A stretch of DNA of 64,000 nt, from NCBI RefSeq assembly GCF_004522175.1, contig NZ_SDEB01000018.1, positions 21,431-85,430 of the forward strand. Direction: 5' to 3'. Both the position numbers and the translations under genes were made by a program. This document shows, in pieces, positions 33,448-42,880 of this stretch. Under the pieces are notes generated by a model, which was not told the origin of the DNA, did no database searches, and worked only from the letters and a program-made list of their open reading frames with translations. This DNA comes from Paracoccus ravus. Its GTDB lineage: Bacteria > Pseudomonadota > Alphaproteobacteria > Rhodobacterales > Rhodobacteraceae. Every line of letters begins with the position of its first letter. Position 1 is the first letter of the stretch.

Positions 33448-34614
33448 CTAGTTCAGCTCGGTCCAGAACACGCCGCTGACATCGATCGGCAGGAAACGCT
33501 CATGCATTTCCGCGAAGGTCGCTTGCGGATTCAGATCGGCGAAAAGCTCGGGGTGCAGCCATTTCGCGAGGGCTTGGACCGCGACGAAATGGTACGGGCT
33601 TTGATAAAACTGGTGGTAGACGGCCATCACATTGCCGTCTTTCACGGCTTTCAACTCGGGGAAGCCGCTGCGCTGCATGAGGCCGGCGAGTTGCTCTTTC
33701 GCCTTTTCCTCATCCATCGCATAGCCGAGCCAGACGGCGGTATTGCCTGGATTGGAGTTCGACCAATTCGCGCCGGTGGCCAGAATATAGTCCGGGTCTT
33801 CGACGACCAGCGTCTCGGGGTTCAGTACGCCGCTGACCCCGGTCAGGTACTTCGAGCCGATATTGAAGCCGCCCGCTTCGGCGATGAATTCGCCGAAATT
33901 GAAGTTACCGAAAGTGTTGCAGCAAACCGAAGGATCAAGCCCCGCCGCGCGCTCGGCAAAGACGGTAGGCTTCTGGTCGGCCTTCAGGCCATTCGTGGCC
34001 ATATAGACCCGCCGCATCTGCGCGGTGTAGTAATCCACGAATGCCTGCGCCTGGGCCTCTTTGCCGAAGATGCGGCCGAGCAGCAGCACGCTCGGGACGG
34101 TGTTCTGGGTCGGACGCTCGCGGAAATCGACGAAGACGGTGGGAACGCCGGCCTTCTCCAATTGCTCGATGACGCCGCTTTCCTTGATCTTGTCGTAGAA
34201 GCCCAGCGTCACCACGAGGACATCCACGTCCAGCTCAAGCGCCTTTTCCACGCTGAAATCCGCCGAGGCGGCTGCGCCGATCATCGGGACATCCTTGGCC
34301 TCGGGGAAGCGCGCCAGATATTTGTCCCAAGTGTCGGGGTCGAATTTGGGAAGATCGTCGCCGATTGCCGCGAGCTGCTCGAAAGGGTGCTCCTTGTCGA
34401 ACATCACCGTGGCGTAGAACATCCTGCCTTCGCCAAGAATGACTTTCTTCGCGCCATGCGGGACCTCGACCGTTCGTCCGGCGAGGTCAGTCACGGTGAT
34501 TTTTTCCTGCGCCGCCGCGCCCTGACCCCAGGTCAGGACCGCGATCCCGATCACGGCAGCCAGACTTTTCACAATCGCTACTGGTCGTTCCCGCACTAGT
34601 TTCCGCAAGATCAT
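33448..34614 (-). CDS. Periplasmic siderophore/metal-binding protein of ABC importer 2
   Basis: 388 residues with a Sec signal peptide ending AQGAAAQE-like (GQGAAAQEKITVTD). The fold landmarks are TVTDLAGRTVEVPHGAKKVILGEG, ELDVDVLVVTLGF, VPTVFVDFRERP and NPETLVVEDPDYILATG. It shares the Cys-Cys motif (PSVCCNTFGNFNFGEFIAEAGG) and the YHQFYQSPYHFVAVQALAKWL block with the binding protein at 24166, showing that the two systems are related. It lies 50 bp before the methyltransferase gene end, in a shared operon. Confidence 0.9.
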   Translation of the reverse strand: MILRKLVRERPVAIVKSLAAVIGIAVLTWGQGAAAQEKITVTDLAGRTVEVPHGAKKVILGEGRMFYATVMFDKEHPFEQLAAIGDDLPKFDPDTWDKYLARFPEAKDVPMIGAAASADFSVEKALELDVDVLVVTLGFYDKIKESGVIEQLEKAGVPTVFVDFRERPTQNTVPSVLLLGRIFGKEAQAQAFVDYYTAQMRRVYMATNGLKADQKPTVFAERAAGLDPSVCCNTFGNFNFGEFIAEAGGFNIGSKYLTGVSGVLNPETLVVEDPDYILATGANWSNSNPGNTAVWLGYAMDEEKAKEQLAGLMQRSGFPELKAVKDGNVMAVYHQFYQSPYHFVAVQALAKWLHPELFADLNPQATFAEMHERFLPIDVSGVFWTELN

Positions 34615-34664
34615 GCATTCCTCCTTCTGCCGCCGGTTTGCGGTCGGCTGGTCAGGTCAGTTGT

Positions 34665-35438
34665 TCATGGCTTGCTGGCGCGGATCGCATAGCGGTCCTG
34701 GCTTGCTCTTTCGATGCGTTGGACAAGTGGCATATGCCGGGCTTGGGCCCGGCGAATGGCAGAATGATCGCGGTCGATGATCACATCCGTGAAACCGGCC
34801 TCGGTCAGGAGATCCCGGATGCCTTCGGGGCGCGCCCCTTCGGAAAAATGGACCCGGCCGACAATAGCGTCATGGGTGGTTTTATCCCGACTGGGCTGGG
34901 TTGCCGGGGGATCGATCCAGCGAAGCAGCGCTGCCACCCGGCGCAGCGCAATCGACCGCGCGCCGCGCGCTGAAGTGTTCACATCCACGATCAGCAGTCG
35001 TCCGCCGGGCTTCAGGACCCGGAACCAATCGGCAAAGGCAGCAGCGGGATCCGGCAAAGTCCAGACGAGATGCCGGGTCATGATCACATCGAAGGCCTGT
35101 TCGGGCAGCATCGTGCGCTCGGCGTCAGCTTCAAGGAACCGGATCGGCAAAGCCAGATCCGAGGCCTTTTGCCGTGCGCGCTCGAGCATCGGTCCGGCGA
35201 AGTCAATGCCGGTGACATCATAACCCATCTCGGAAAGAAGTCGGGAAATGACCCCTGTACCACTTGCCAGATCAAGGGCCTTGCGATGCTCTCCCCGGCC
35301 CAAATGTTTCTCGATGAGCGCGTGCCATGCGCCGCGCTCGTCGTTCGAGAAAATTTCATGTCCTGGCGATAGGTCGAACGTTGGCGCGCGAGAGGACCAA
35401 TATTCTCTGATCTCGTCCTTGAGCGTCCAGTTCTGCAA
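34665..35438 (-). CDS. Class I SAM-dependent methyltransferase next to ABC importer 2
   Basis: 257 residues. Motif I is ALDLASGTGVISRLL, followed by VTGIDFAGPMLERAR, EQAFDVIMTRHLVWTLPDPAAAF and LKPGGRLLIVDV, typical of UbiE-like methyltransferases. It is the first gene of the unit, upstream of the binding protein. Small methyltransferases next to FecCD importers are recurrent and may modify an imported metal ligand; the substrate is unknown. The 258 bp upstream hold a GACCGCGGTC palindrome at 35544-35553 but no clear promoter. Confidence 0.85.
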   Translation of the reverse strand: MQNWTLKDEIREYWSSRAPTFDLSPGHEIFSNDERGAWHALIEKHLGRGEHRKALDLASGTGVISRLLSEMGYDVTGIDFAGPMLERARQKASDLALPIRFLEADAERTMLPEQAFDVIMTRHLVWTLPDPAAAFADWFRVLKPGGRLLIVDVNTSARGARSIALRRVAALLRWIDPPATQPSRDKTTHDAIVGRVHFSEGARPEGIRDLLTEAGFTDVIIDRDHSAIRRAQARHMPLVQRIERASQDRYAIRASKP

Positions 35439-35696
35439 AGATCGCCCTCCCCCAGGCCATCGAAATGCCGATTCTTTCTCTCGGTTACTCGACTTTGATC
35501 TCGTTTGAAAGCAGGCGATTTGAGAAAGAGAACAAAACGGTCCGACCGCGGTCGAACACTGGATTCCGACACTAAAATTCGAGTCTGCGTAGAAAGCTGG
35601 TCGGCAAAAAGACCCCGTAAATATTCTTGAAGCTATTCGCGTGGTCCAGGTGTCAGTGCGGGCTCATGAGCGGGAGTGCAGGTAAAATTATACCTA

Positions 35697-37342
35697 TGTA
35701 GCAACCATTCAGTATTGTCCCATTCCTGGCCATTCAGAAATGTCCTCGGGCGCGGCATCTGCCGGCAGCCGGGCGGGGCGGAGACCCCCGCCATCGCAGC
35801 CCTGACCGGCTGCCTTGATGGAGCAGAGGCGAACTTCGTAGAAAAGGTTTTGGGGTCTTCGAGGCCGTCAGCCTCAGCATGGCTCAGGTCCTTATGACGG
35901 TCACTCTGCCGGCGGTGGCAGTGCCGCAGCGGCTTCGGCGGCTCTGCGTTCAGCCCGCTTGTCGAGGATGGTCTTCTTGCGCCCGAGCGGGCGTCCGGTC
36001 AGCTCATAGCGCATCCGTTGTTTGCCAACGTGACGGATCCTGGGCGGTTCCTGTTCCTGCTGCGCCTTGATGATCGCCAGGATCTCGCCGAGCCGCTTGT
36101 TCTCGGTGATAGCCGCATGGGTGACGCGCTGTTCCTTGTCGAACATGGTATAGGGCAGGGAGATGCCGTTCTTCATCACCTCAACCGAACCGTCTGGATA
36201 TTCGTAGAGATCGATGTATTTCCCGGCGGCGGCTAGGCTGAGATCATTGGGCTCGAGGATGATGCGCTGCTTCTCATAGGTGAGGGAAAGTTGCTGCGAA
36301 ACGAAACGTTCGTCACGCCGGCACAGGATGCGGCGCAAGCGGTCCGGCGCGATATTGAAGGCCCGATGCAGATTATCAGGGCGGTGCGGGACAGGGGCGA
36401 AACGAGCGTTGAACGCCTCGATCAAGCCCGGCAGGAAGGCATTCGCCGCCGCCATGTCGCTGATCCCGGCGAGGCGTAACTCCTTGACCAGGCGGTCCTG
36501 CAAGGTCCGGTTGGCGCGCTCGACGCGACCCTTCGCCTGCGAGGAGTTGGCGCAGAGAATCTCGATGTTCAGCTCATTGAGCGCACGGCCGAATTGCGTC
36601 ATCTCATGGCTGTCCCTGACGCCGCGGCGATTGACGCGGAAGACGGAATGCTTGTCCGAGTAGAAGCAAACCGGCAGGCCGTGTTCTTTCAGATAGCCTT
36701 CGAGCGCCCCGAAATAGCTGAAGGTGGTCTCCGAAGCGACGAAGCGCATCTGCATCAACCGGCTGGTGGCGTCGTCGATGAAGACCAGGAGCGTGCAGGC
36801 CGGGCCGCGATCTTCGAACCAGCGATGCTCGGAGCCGTCGATCTGGATCAACTCGCCCAAGGCCTCGCGCCGCAGCCGCGGCTGATGCAATTGTCGACGA
36901 TATTTGCGGGAGGCCCAGAGTCCGTCTGCGATCATCCATTTGCGCAGGGTCTCGCGCGAGATCGTGATGCCATGCAACTCGGCCAGTTTCTCGGCCGCGA
37001 AGCTCGGGCCGAAATCGGCGAATTGCGCCCGGACCATTTCCAGGATCTCGCTGCGGCGGGCCGGATCGATCATGTTGTTGGGGCTGCGGCCGCGCGCCTT
37101 ATGCGCCAGCCCCGGCGCGCCACCGGCACGGAAGCGCGCCAACAGGCGATGCAACTGCCGTCGGCTCAGATCCAGCAAAACCGCCGCATCGGTGGCGCGC
37201 AGCCTCCCGGCCTCGACATCCTTCAGAACCGACATGCGTTTCAGATCGCGCTCGCTCATCATCACCAATCCCCGTTCTCCGATTTTGACGCAGCTGCTTC
37301 AATCGGGGAACTGTGACATTCCTGAATTGCCAATGTGAGACA
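35697..37342. mobile_element. ISNCY (IS1202-like) element, full-length copy A
   Basis: The left end TGTAGCAACCATTCAG...TGTC (35697) and the right end TGTCTCACATTGGCAATTCAGG (37342, read on the minus strand) share ATTCAG-x-A-x-TGTC repeats. The left end recurs at 38485 and the right end at 45432, which fixes both boundaries. The element encodes one transposase on the minus strand. A tract of 24 bp separates it from copy B once IS30 is removed. No clear target duplication is visible. Confidence 0.8.
35901..37268 (-). CDS. ISNCY-family transposase
   Basis: 455 residues. The N-terminal HTH region (MSERDLKRMSVLKDVEAGRL, LDLSRRQLHRLLARFRAGG) is followed by an rve/DDE core: IQIDGSEHRWFEDRG, VCFYSDKHSVFRV and QAKGRVERANRTLQDRLVKEL. 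The C-terminal region is basic (RMRYELTGRPLGRKKTILDK). It looks full length and intact. Its N-terminal half is repeated at 45.5 kb and its C-terminal end at 38.7 kb in broken copies. Confidence 0.92.
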   Translation of the reverse strand: MVMMSERDLKRMSVLKDVEAGRLRATDAAVLLDLSRRQLHRLLARFRAGGAPGLAHKARGRSPNNMIDPARRSEILEMVRAQFADFGPSFAAEKLAELHGITISRETLRKWMIADGLWASRKYRRQLHQPRLRREALGELIQIDGSEHRWFEDRGPACTLLVFIDDATSRLMQMRFVASETTFSYFGALEGYLKEHGLPVCFYSDKHSVFRVNRRGVRDSHEMTQFGRALNELNIEILCANSSQAKGRVERANRTLQDRLVKELRLAGISDMAAANAFLPGLIEAFNARFAPVPHRPDNLHRAFNIAPDRLRRILCRRDERFVSQQLSLTYEKQRIILEPNDLSLAAAGKYIDLYEYPDGSVEVMKNGISLPYTMFDKEQRVTHAAITENKRLGEILAIIKAQQEQEPPRIRHVGKQRMRYELTGRPLGRKKTILDKRAERRAAEAAAALPPPAE

Positions 37343-37356
37343 TTATAGCTTTGTCG

Positions 37357-38470
37357 TGTGGTTTCAGGCTGAGGCGCGACGCTGACGCGGATGAGATTAG
37401 GGCAGGGGCTCCGTTTCGACCATTAGCTTCTCGCGGAAGACCTCGGCCGGGGTGCGATAGCCGAGGCACTTTCTCGGCGTGGCATTCAGGCGGTGACAGA
37501 GTGCGATGATCTGGCGGCTGTTCAGGGTCTTTGGATCGACATCGCGCGGCAGCCACCGCCGAACGCGGCCATTGGTGTTTTCCACCGTGCCTTTCTGCCA
37601 AGGGGACTGCGGGTCACAGAACCACGTCGCCACGCCGAGGCCGGATTGCAGGTAGGGCCAGGCCAGGAACTCCAGCCCGCGATCGAAGGTGATCGAGCGC
37701 CGGGCATGGGCAGGCAGCGGCGCGAGGCTGTTGATCAGGCCGTCCATGACCGGCCGGGAACGGCGATCGGGGTTCTTGAGGAGCACTGTAAAGCGGCTGA
37801 CGCGCTCGACCAGCGAGGTCAGGTTGGTGGCGCCGAATTCCTTGCGGAACTGGATCAGGTCGGCCTCCCAGTCGCCGAAATAGCTGCGATCGGCGACCGC
37901 GACCGGGCGATGTCGGATGGATAATTCATCAGCAAATCTCGGGCGTTGTGGACGTCTTCGACCACGGCCGTGACGTTTGCGGCGATGATCGGGCAGGTGG
38001 CGCCAAAGCTCGGCCGCATGGCCGTCCTTGGAATAGATGTACTGGTAGATCGTCTCGTGGCTGACCCGATGCGGTGCGCGTTCCAGGCGCAGGCGTCCGG
38101 CGATTTGTTCAGGCGTCCAGCCAGTCTGCAATCGATCGATGACGGCCGCGCGCAGTTTCGGATGCTGGATCAGCTTGCGCTGCTGCGCACGGCGCTCGGC
38201 TGCCAGGCTATGGGCATTCATTGCGTAATAGCCGGACAGAGAGCGCAATTCGGCATCTACGAAGCGATTACGGCTGAGTTCGCGGAAAATGGTCGAGCGG
38301 TGACGGCCGAGACGGGCCGCGATCTCGATCGCCGGGACTTTCGCCTCGCGCCACCTCGCGATCTTGCGGCGTTCTTCGAGGTCGAGATGCAGGTAGGGTC
38401 TGGACATGAATACTCCTTGATGCAATCCACTGATTTTACATCAAAGTCGCAGTTCCAACTTGAATCCACC
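37357..38470. mobile_element. IS30-family element with 3-bp TCG target duplication
   Basis: Inverted ends read TGTGGTTTCAGGCTGAGG on the left and GGTGGATTCAAGTTGGAAC on the right (minus strand). Both are flanked by TCG (37354-37356 and 38471-38473), in line with IS30 duplications of 2-4 bp. It inserted in the short linker between ISNCY copies A and B. Confidence 0.8.
37397..38407 (-). CDS. IS30-family transposase
   Basis: 336 residues from ATG 38407 (MSRPYLHLDLEERRKIARW). The HTH is IEIAARLGRHRSTIFRELSRN. The catalytic core includes GDWEADLIQF (first Asp), ITFDRGLEF (second Asp) and SPWQKGTVENTNGRVRRWLP (Glu). The end LNATPRKCLGYRTPAEVF is the IS30 hallmark. It appears intact. Confidence 0.94.
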   Translation of the reverse strand: MSRPYLHLDLEERRKIARWREAKVPAIEIAARLGRHRSTIFRELSRNRFVDAELRSLSGYYAMNAHSLAAERRAQQRKLIQHPKLRAAVIDRLQTGWTPEQIAGRLRLERAPHRVSHETIYQYIYSKDGHAAELWRHLPDHRRKRHGRGRRRPQRPRFADELSIRHRPVAVADRSYFGDWEADLIQFRKEFGATNLTSLVERVSRFTVLLKNPDRRSRPVMDGLINSLAPLPAHARRSITFDRGLEFLAWPYLQSGLGVATWFCDPQSPWQKGTVENTNGRVRRWLPRDVDPKTLNSRQIIALCHRLNATPRKCLGYRTPAEVFREKLMVETEPLP

Positions 38471-38484
38471 TCGCTATAACTTAA

Positions 38485-38883
38485 TGTAGCAACCATTCAG
38501 AATTGTCCCATTTTTTGCCATTCAGAAATGTCCTCTGGCGGGGCGTCGGCGGGCAGCCGGGCAGGGCGGAGACCTCCGCCATCGCAACCCTGACCGGCTG
38601 CCTATGAGCGGAGATTGGATCCCAGAGATGAGATAATGCCGTCGTGGGGGACGGCGGCGACACAAGCGAGAACTGGTGAGATTGTGGCTTCCGGGATTAT
38701 TCCACGGGCGGTGGCGCGGCCGTTACCTCGGCTGAAAGGCGTTCAGCCCGCTTGTCGAGGATGGTTCTCTTGCGCCCGCGCGGACGGCCGGTCAGCGCGT
38801 AGCGCATCCTTTGCTTGCCGACGCGGCGGATTCTGGGCGGGTCCTTCTCCTGCTGCTCCTTGATGATCGCCAGAATCTCGCTG
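38485..38883. mobile_element. ISNCY copy B, left-end remnant
   Basis: The sequence repeats the left end of copy A (TGTAGCAACCATTCAG at 38485). It includes the last 60 or so transposase codons on the minus strand (SEILAIIKEQQEKDPPRIRR to the stop at 38697). The rest of the element is missing at a junction with IS66-derived sequence near 38884. Confidence 0.8.
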
Positions 38884-39159
38884 ATGCCCGGCGCCACGGT
38901 GAACAGCGTGGCACAGCGTCACGGGGTTCCGACAAGCCATGTCTCATCGTGGCGGACGCTGGCCCGAAAAGGGCTGCTGGGTCTGCCTGCGCTGGAAGAT
39001 CAGGTTGAGTTTGCGACGCTGATGCTGGGTCCGGATGAATATCCGCCTTCCGTCGTGAGCCTTGGGGCGAAGAGGGTAGAGATCGTCATAGGTGCCGTGG
39101 TCATCAGTCTGGAAGCCGGGGCCTCGGCCGATCGGATCGCATCGGTGGCGCGCGCTTAG
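38884..39159 (+). mobile_element. IS66-family accessory TnpA fragment
   Basis: The plus frame reads PGATVNSVAQRHGVPTSHVS, then SWRTLARKGLLGLPALEDQVEFATLML and VEIVIGAVVISLEAGASADRIASVARA. This is the C-terminal part of an IS66 TnpA (OrfA). The N-terminus is replaced by ISNCY copy B, and no TnpB or TnpC follows. Confidence 0.75.
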
Positions 39160-39276
39160 GTCAAGGCCTCAAGCATGATTTTGAGCACGCACTCATTATC
39201 CCCTGTCGGCCGAGATTAGGGGATGTCCCCAAGCGCCTGCCGCTACCTGATCGGGCCCATTCAGCTGCGCAGGTCG

Positions 39277-40344
39277 TCAGGGCGCGATCCGCACCAGATG
39301 GTTGTCCCAGGAAAGAGAATGCCTGCGCCGCAGCCGCAGACCCTGCGGATCAGCTGCCCAGATTGCCCCTCCACCATCGGTCATGGTGAAGGCACTATCC
39401 CTTGCTGCGGCCACACCGCATAGATCTGCGCGGTCGAGCGTCGCGCAATGCCGGCCCTCTGCGGTAAACAGCATCGCAACCCCACCGCGCGGGGAGGTCA
39501 TCGCGATAAGGTCCTGGTTCGTCGCGATCGAGCCAGCATACCCGTTCATCCTGAACGCATCGGCCTCGGCGACCGGGTGGTTGGTCAGCGGCGCCTCGTC
39601 CCGGGCCAAACCCAGAAGCGGCACGGGCTCGGCGGGGTCGCCCTGCCACTGCATGGCAAAGGCGATGGCACCGGGCAGAAGCGCGAGATGGCGGATCGAG
39701 TTCTGGTGCAATTCAGCGGGCAACTCGCGGCAGGATACGAGGTCTCCATCTGCGTCTAGCACGGCGAGGTTCGGGCGCATGCTGTCGATGTTTAGCGGCG
39801 TGCGGTCCTGCGGATCGGTCCTGATCCCGCCATTCGCGATCACGATATTGCCGTTTGGCAGAAGGCGGAGTTCATGCGGCCCGACGCCGCGGCTGTCCCA
39901 TTCACCGGCACGGGCATAACCTGCCCGGACATCCCAGAGCCCGACGCGACCGGCCGAGCCCTCGGCCACCACTTCGGATGTGTAAAGCCAGCTTCCATCC
40001 AGCGAAAAGGCGCCGTGGCCGTTGAACTGGCGTCCCTCGGGCGGGCTGAGCCGATGGATGATCGCGCCGGTTCGGCAATCCAACACGATGCCGAACGTGC
40101 CGGGGCGACGGGCGAAAGCGACGGCCTCGGCGCGATAGGGATGGGCGGCGGCGGCATGGCCCCGACCCGGCAGCGGGATCGAGAAGGTGATCTCGCCCGA
40201 GGCGCCGATCCCGTGCAAAGCGTGATCTCCGCCGGGCGATCTGGCGGCGGCGATCCATTCCGGTGAGCCCGCGGCGGCCCAGCCTCTGGCGGGAAGAAGC
40301 GTCGCGGCGGCGAGACCCTTCAGCAACGTACGGCGGTTCGTCAT
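39277..40344 (-). CDS. DUF1513 beta-propeller-like protein of the imelysin iron cluster
   Basis: 355 residues with a twin-arginine-like signal (MTNRRTLLKGLAAATLLPARGWAAA). Repeated strands follow with NGHGAFSLDGSWLYTSE, GVGPHELRLLPNGNIVIANGG and SWDNHLVRI, the DUF1513 pattern. DUF1513 proteins are periplasmic, probably beta-propellers, and almost always follow imelysin genes in iron-regulated clusters. The start overlaps the imelysin stop (ATGA). It is the last gene of a four-gene operon. Biochemical function is unknown. Confidence 0.88.
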   Translation of the reverse strand: MTNRRTLLKGLAAATLLPARGWAAAGSPEWIAAARSPGGDHALHGIGASGEITFSIPLPGRGHAAAAHPYRAEAVAFARRPGTFGIVLDCRTGAIIHRLSPPEGRQFNGHGAFSLDGSWLYTSEVVAEGSAGRVGLWDVRAGYARAGEWDSRGVGPHELRLLPNGNIVIANGGIRTDPQDRTPLNIDSMRPNLAVLDADGDLVSCRELPAELHQNSIRHLALLPGAIAFAMQWQGDPAEPVPLLGLARDEAPLTNHPVAEADAFRMNGYAGSIATNQDLIAMTSPRGGVAMLFTAEGRHCATLDRADLCGVAAARDSAFTMTDGGGAIWAADPQGLRLRRRHSLSWDNHLVRIAP

Positions 40345-41336
40345 CAGTCACCGTCCTTTGCATTGAAGCCCACCGACAGGCCCAGTGCACCGCCGATCTC
40401 GGTCGCAAGAGTTTCCTGCGCCGTGTCGACCGCCTGCTGCAGGATTTCGACCTTGAGCCGGCCTGACGGCTCGGCGACTCCGGCAAGGACCGGATCATCC
40501 AGACCTTCCGCCAGCCTGAGGGCGCGCGCAAATGCCGCCTGTGTTTCGGGCGTGTCGGGAAGCAGCGCCGTCGCCAGATCCTGCATCCCCTGCAGTGACA
40601 GGGCAACGTTGCGCAGGCTGCGCAGCGCTGCGATGGCTTCGGCGCGTTCGGGGCGCGGCTTCGCGAATGTTCCAAGCGGCCGGCCAAGCCGCGTATCCGC
40701 CAGATGCTCGAGCCCGGTGACAAGCTGGGTGTAAAGCGCCTGCCTGGCCTCGCCCGCACTCAGAAAGGTGCTGTTGCCGTCGCTGCCCGGCTGGACGAGC
40801 AATGCCCCGTAGGCCGCCCATTCGGCGCGGATCTCCGTGGCCATTGCGGCAAGATCCGTCGCTGTCGCGCGACGCAGACGGCAAAGCACGTCGTCCGCGC
40901 CGGTGATATCCGACAGGTAGATCAGCCTTTCCAACCCGGAGAGGCCCCGTAGCGCAACCGAAAGATCGGAAAACGCCACGGGATCATTGATCGTCGGCGC
41001 GCCTGCATCGATCAGCGCCTGCTGAGCACGACGGCCCGAGGATTTAGGATCGGGCCAGAAGCTGATGGCAAGCGCGCGGCCATTGGTTTCGACCGGACCG
41101 AGGCGCAGGAAGTCGATCCGCGCCCAAACATCCCACGTCTGCTGGAACGGTTCCCGCAAATGCGTGGCGCTGCAATCCTGTTGCGCCGCGGCTGCCAGAG
41201 AGCCGGTGGTCCGGGCAAGATCGTCATAGGCTGGCAGGATGACATCGCGCACGGCCTCGGCCACGTCGGCATGGGCGGGCATGGTGCCGATCAGGACCGA
41301 CAGCGCCAATCCACGGATCAAAGCGATTCCAGCCAT
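40344..41336 (-). CDS. Imelysin-family periplasmic protein (second copy)
   Basis: 330 residues from ATG 41336 with a signal peptide (LALSVLIGTMPAHADV). The imelysin fold is shown by VILPAYDDLARTTGSLAAAAQ, FQQTWDVWARIDFLRLGPVE and WPDPKSSGRRAQQAL. The GxHxxE motif of imelysins is degenerate here (LSGLERLIYL, His missing). It overlaps the DUF1111 gene by 19 bp and the DUF1513 gene by 1 bp. Imelysins are iron-regulated and may bind iron or haem; this copy probably serves a partner role. Confidence 0.87.
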   Translation of the reverse strand: MAGIALIRGLALSVLIGTMPAHADVAEAVRDVILPAYDDLARTTGSLAAAAQQDCSATHLREPFQQTWDVWARIDFLRLGPVETNGRALAISFWPDPKSSGRRAQQALIDAGAPTINDPVAFSDLSVALRGLSGLERLIYLSDITGADDVLCRLRRATATDLAAMATEIRAEWAAYGALLVQPGSDGNSTFLSAGEARQALYTQLVTGLEHLADTRLGRPLGTFAKPRPERAEAIAALRSLRNVALSLQGMQDLATALLPDTPETQAAFARALRLAEGLDDPVLAGVAEPSGRLKVEILQQAVDTAQETLATEIGGALGLSVGFNAKDGD

Positions 41337-42868
41337 GCGATCAGCGCCTTTCTGTCTTGGGTGGGCAGGGCCACGACCGCTTCGCGTGCAGATTGTGCCT
41401 CGCCGCCATGCCACAGGATCGCCTCGATCAGCGAACGCGCCCTGCCGTCATGCAGGTAGTTCTCGGTGCCCGTGACCTGTTTGTTCAAGGAAATACCCCA
41501 TAGCGGCGCAGTCCGCCATTCCCGCCCCGTAGCGCGGGATTCGGGACGGTTGTCCGCCAGCCCGTCCCCCATGTCATGCAGCAGCATGTCGGTATGGGGC
41601 CAGATCAGCTGAAAGCTCTGCTCGGGCTGGTCGTTCAGCCGATGGGTCACGAATTTCGGGTTGTGACAGGACGTGCAGCCAATCGAATAGGCGATCTCCT
41701 TTCCGCGCAAGACGGTCGGATCATCGACGTTGCGCCGTTCCGGCACGGCAAGATTTCGGGCGTAGAAGGTGACAAGGTCCAGCGCCTGACCATCAACCTC
41801 CAGCCCGTCACGAATGCCTGGCTCCTGTCCCGCTGTCGCGCTGAGACAATCCGACTGAGCGGCGGTGCATTCACCCGAAGCGCCCGGAAAGAGCGGCGTG
41901 GAGAGGCCCATATCGTCGGCGAAGGCCTTGGCCGATTGCTCGCGGATCGTGGGTTTCCCCGCCTTCAATCCGAAGCGACCCAGAAGCGGGCGGCCCAATT
42001 CGTCCGACCAGACGATATTGGGGCGACCCGAGATGCCGTCGCCGTCGCGGTCCTCGGGATCGGCCAGTGCCAGGATATCGGCGGCGGGCACGGATTCAAG
42101 CAGCCCAAGTCCGATCATCTGTGGCGTCACGCGGGGCGAGATCATCAGGCCCTCATGCGGCGCGCCATATCGATAGCCGTCGATCCCGTATCGCGGCTGC
42201 CGCAATTCGACGACAGTGCCATCGGCCAGGGTCACGGGAACGGCCGACCATTCGATCTCCATTCTGCCCTCTGCCAGATAGCCTTCCAGCGCCAGATCCT
42301 GCAACTGACCGCCATAGACCGGCTCGGGCATGGTCGGGATGTAATCCGGGATCAGCGGCTGGTCCCTGCCTCCGGGAACGGAAAGCCGCAGAAATGCCGA
42401 GACGCGGCTGTCCTCCGGATGTTCGGGCACATGGCCTCGCCCGTCCTTGATGTGGCAGTTCTGGCAGGATCGCGCGTTGTAAAGCGGCCCCAACCCGTCG
42501 CTGCCCTTGGTTGAAGAGGGCGCGCCGACCCACAGCTTGCGGAAGATGCCGTTGCCGACCTTGAAGTCCAGTTCGGATTCGAAGCGCATGTTCGCCGAGA
42601 ACTGCGAGAAGGCATCTGCCGTGCCGATATAGCGCGTCGTCGCGGCGCCGCCGGGATTCTGTTCGAAGGACTCTGGCGCGCCGAAATCGCTCGTCCGTTC
42701 TGTCACGGCGGCGATCCGGGCCGTTTCCTCGGCGGTGCGGGGAATGATGTCCAGATGCGGCTCGTCCTGCCAACCGGGCGTGCCGGAGGGCTCGGCCTGA
42801 GCGGCACAGGCCAGAAGGGCTACGGCCGTGCCGCCCAAAACGCGCAATATGCGCACGTGGGACGTCAT
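41318..42868 (-). CDS. DUF1111 di-haem oxidoreductase-family protein
   Basis: 516 residues with a signal peptide (MTSHVRILRVLGGTAVALLACAAQA). There are two c-type haem sites: CQNCH (135-139) and CTSCH (398-402). Other landmarks are NGIFRKLWVGAPSSTKGSDGLGPLYNARS, EYLAEG-type spacers and YLHDGRARSLIEAILWHGGEA. The family is called di-haem oxidoredictase or thiol oxidoreductase and is periplasmic. It sits between two imelysin genes, as in many iron-responsive clusters. Electron transfer linked to iron handling is the usual proposal, unproven. Confidence 0.92.
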   Translation of the reverse strand: MTSHVRILRVLGGTAVALLACAAQAEPSGTPGWQDEPHLDIIPRTAEETARIAAVTERTSDFGAPESFEQNPGGAATTRYIGTADAFSQFSANMRFESELDFKVGNGIFRKLWVGAPSSTKGSDGLGPLYNARSCQNCHIKDGRGHVPEHPEDSRVSAFLRLSVPGGRDQPLIPDYIPTMPEPVYGGQLQDLALEGYLAEGRMEIEWSAVPVTLADGTVVELRQPRYGIDGYRYGAPHEGLMISPRVTPQMIGLGLLESVPAADILALADPEDRDGDGISGRPNIVWSDELGRPLLGRFGLKAGKPTIREQSAKAFADDMGLSTPLFPGASGECTAAQSDCLSATAGQEPGIRDGLEVDGQALDLVTFYARNLAVPERRNVDDPTVLRGKEIAYSIGCTSCHNPKFVTHRLNDQPEQSFQLIWPHTDMLLHDMGDGLADNRPESRATGREWRTAPLWGISLNKQVTGTENYLHDGRARSLIEAILWHGGEAQSAREAVVALPTQDRKALIAWLESL

Positions 42869-42880
42869 TTCAGGAAGGCA

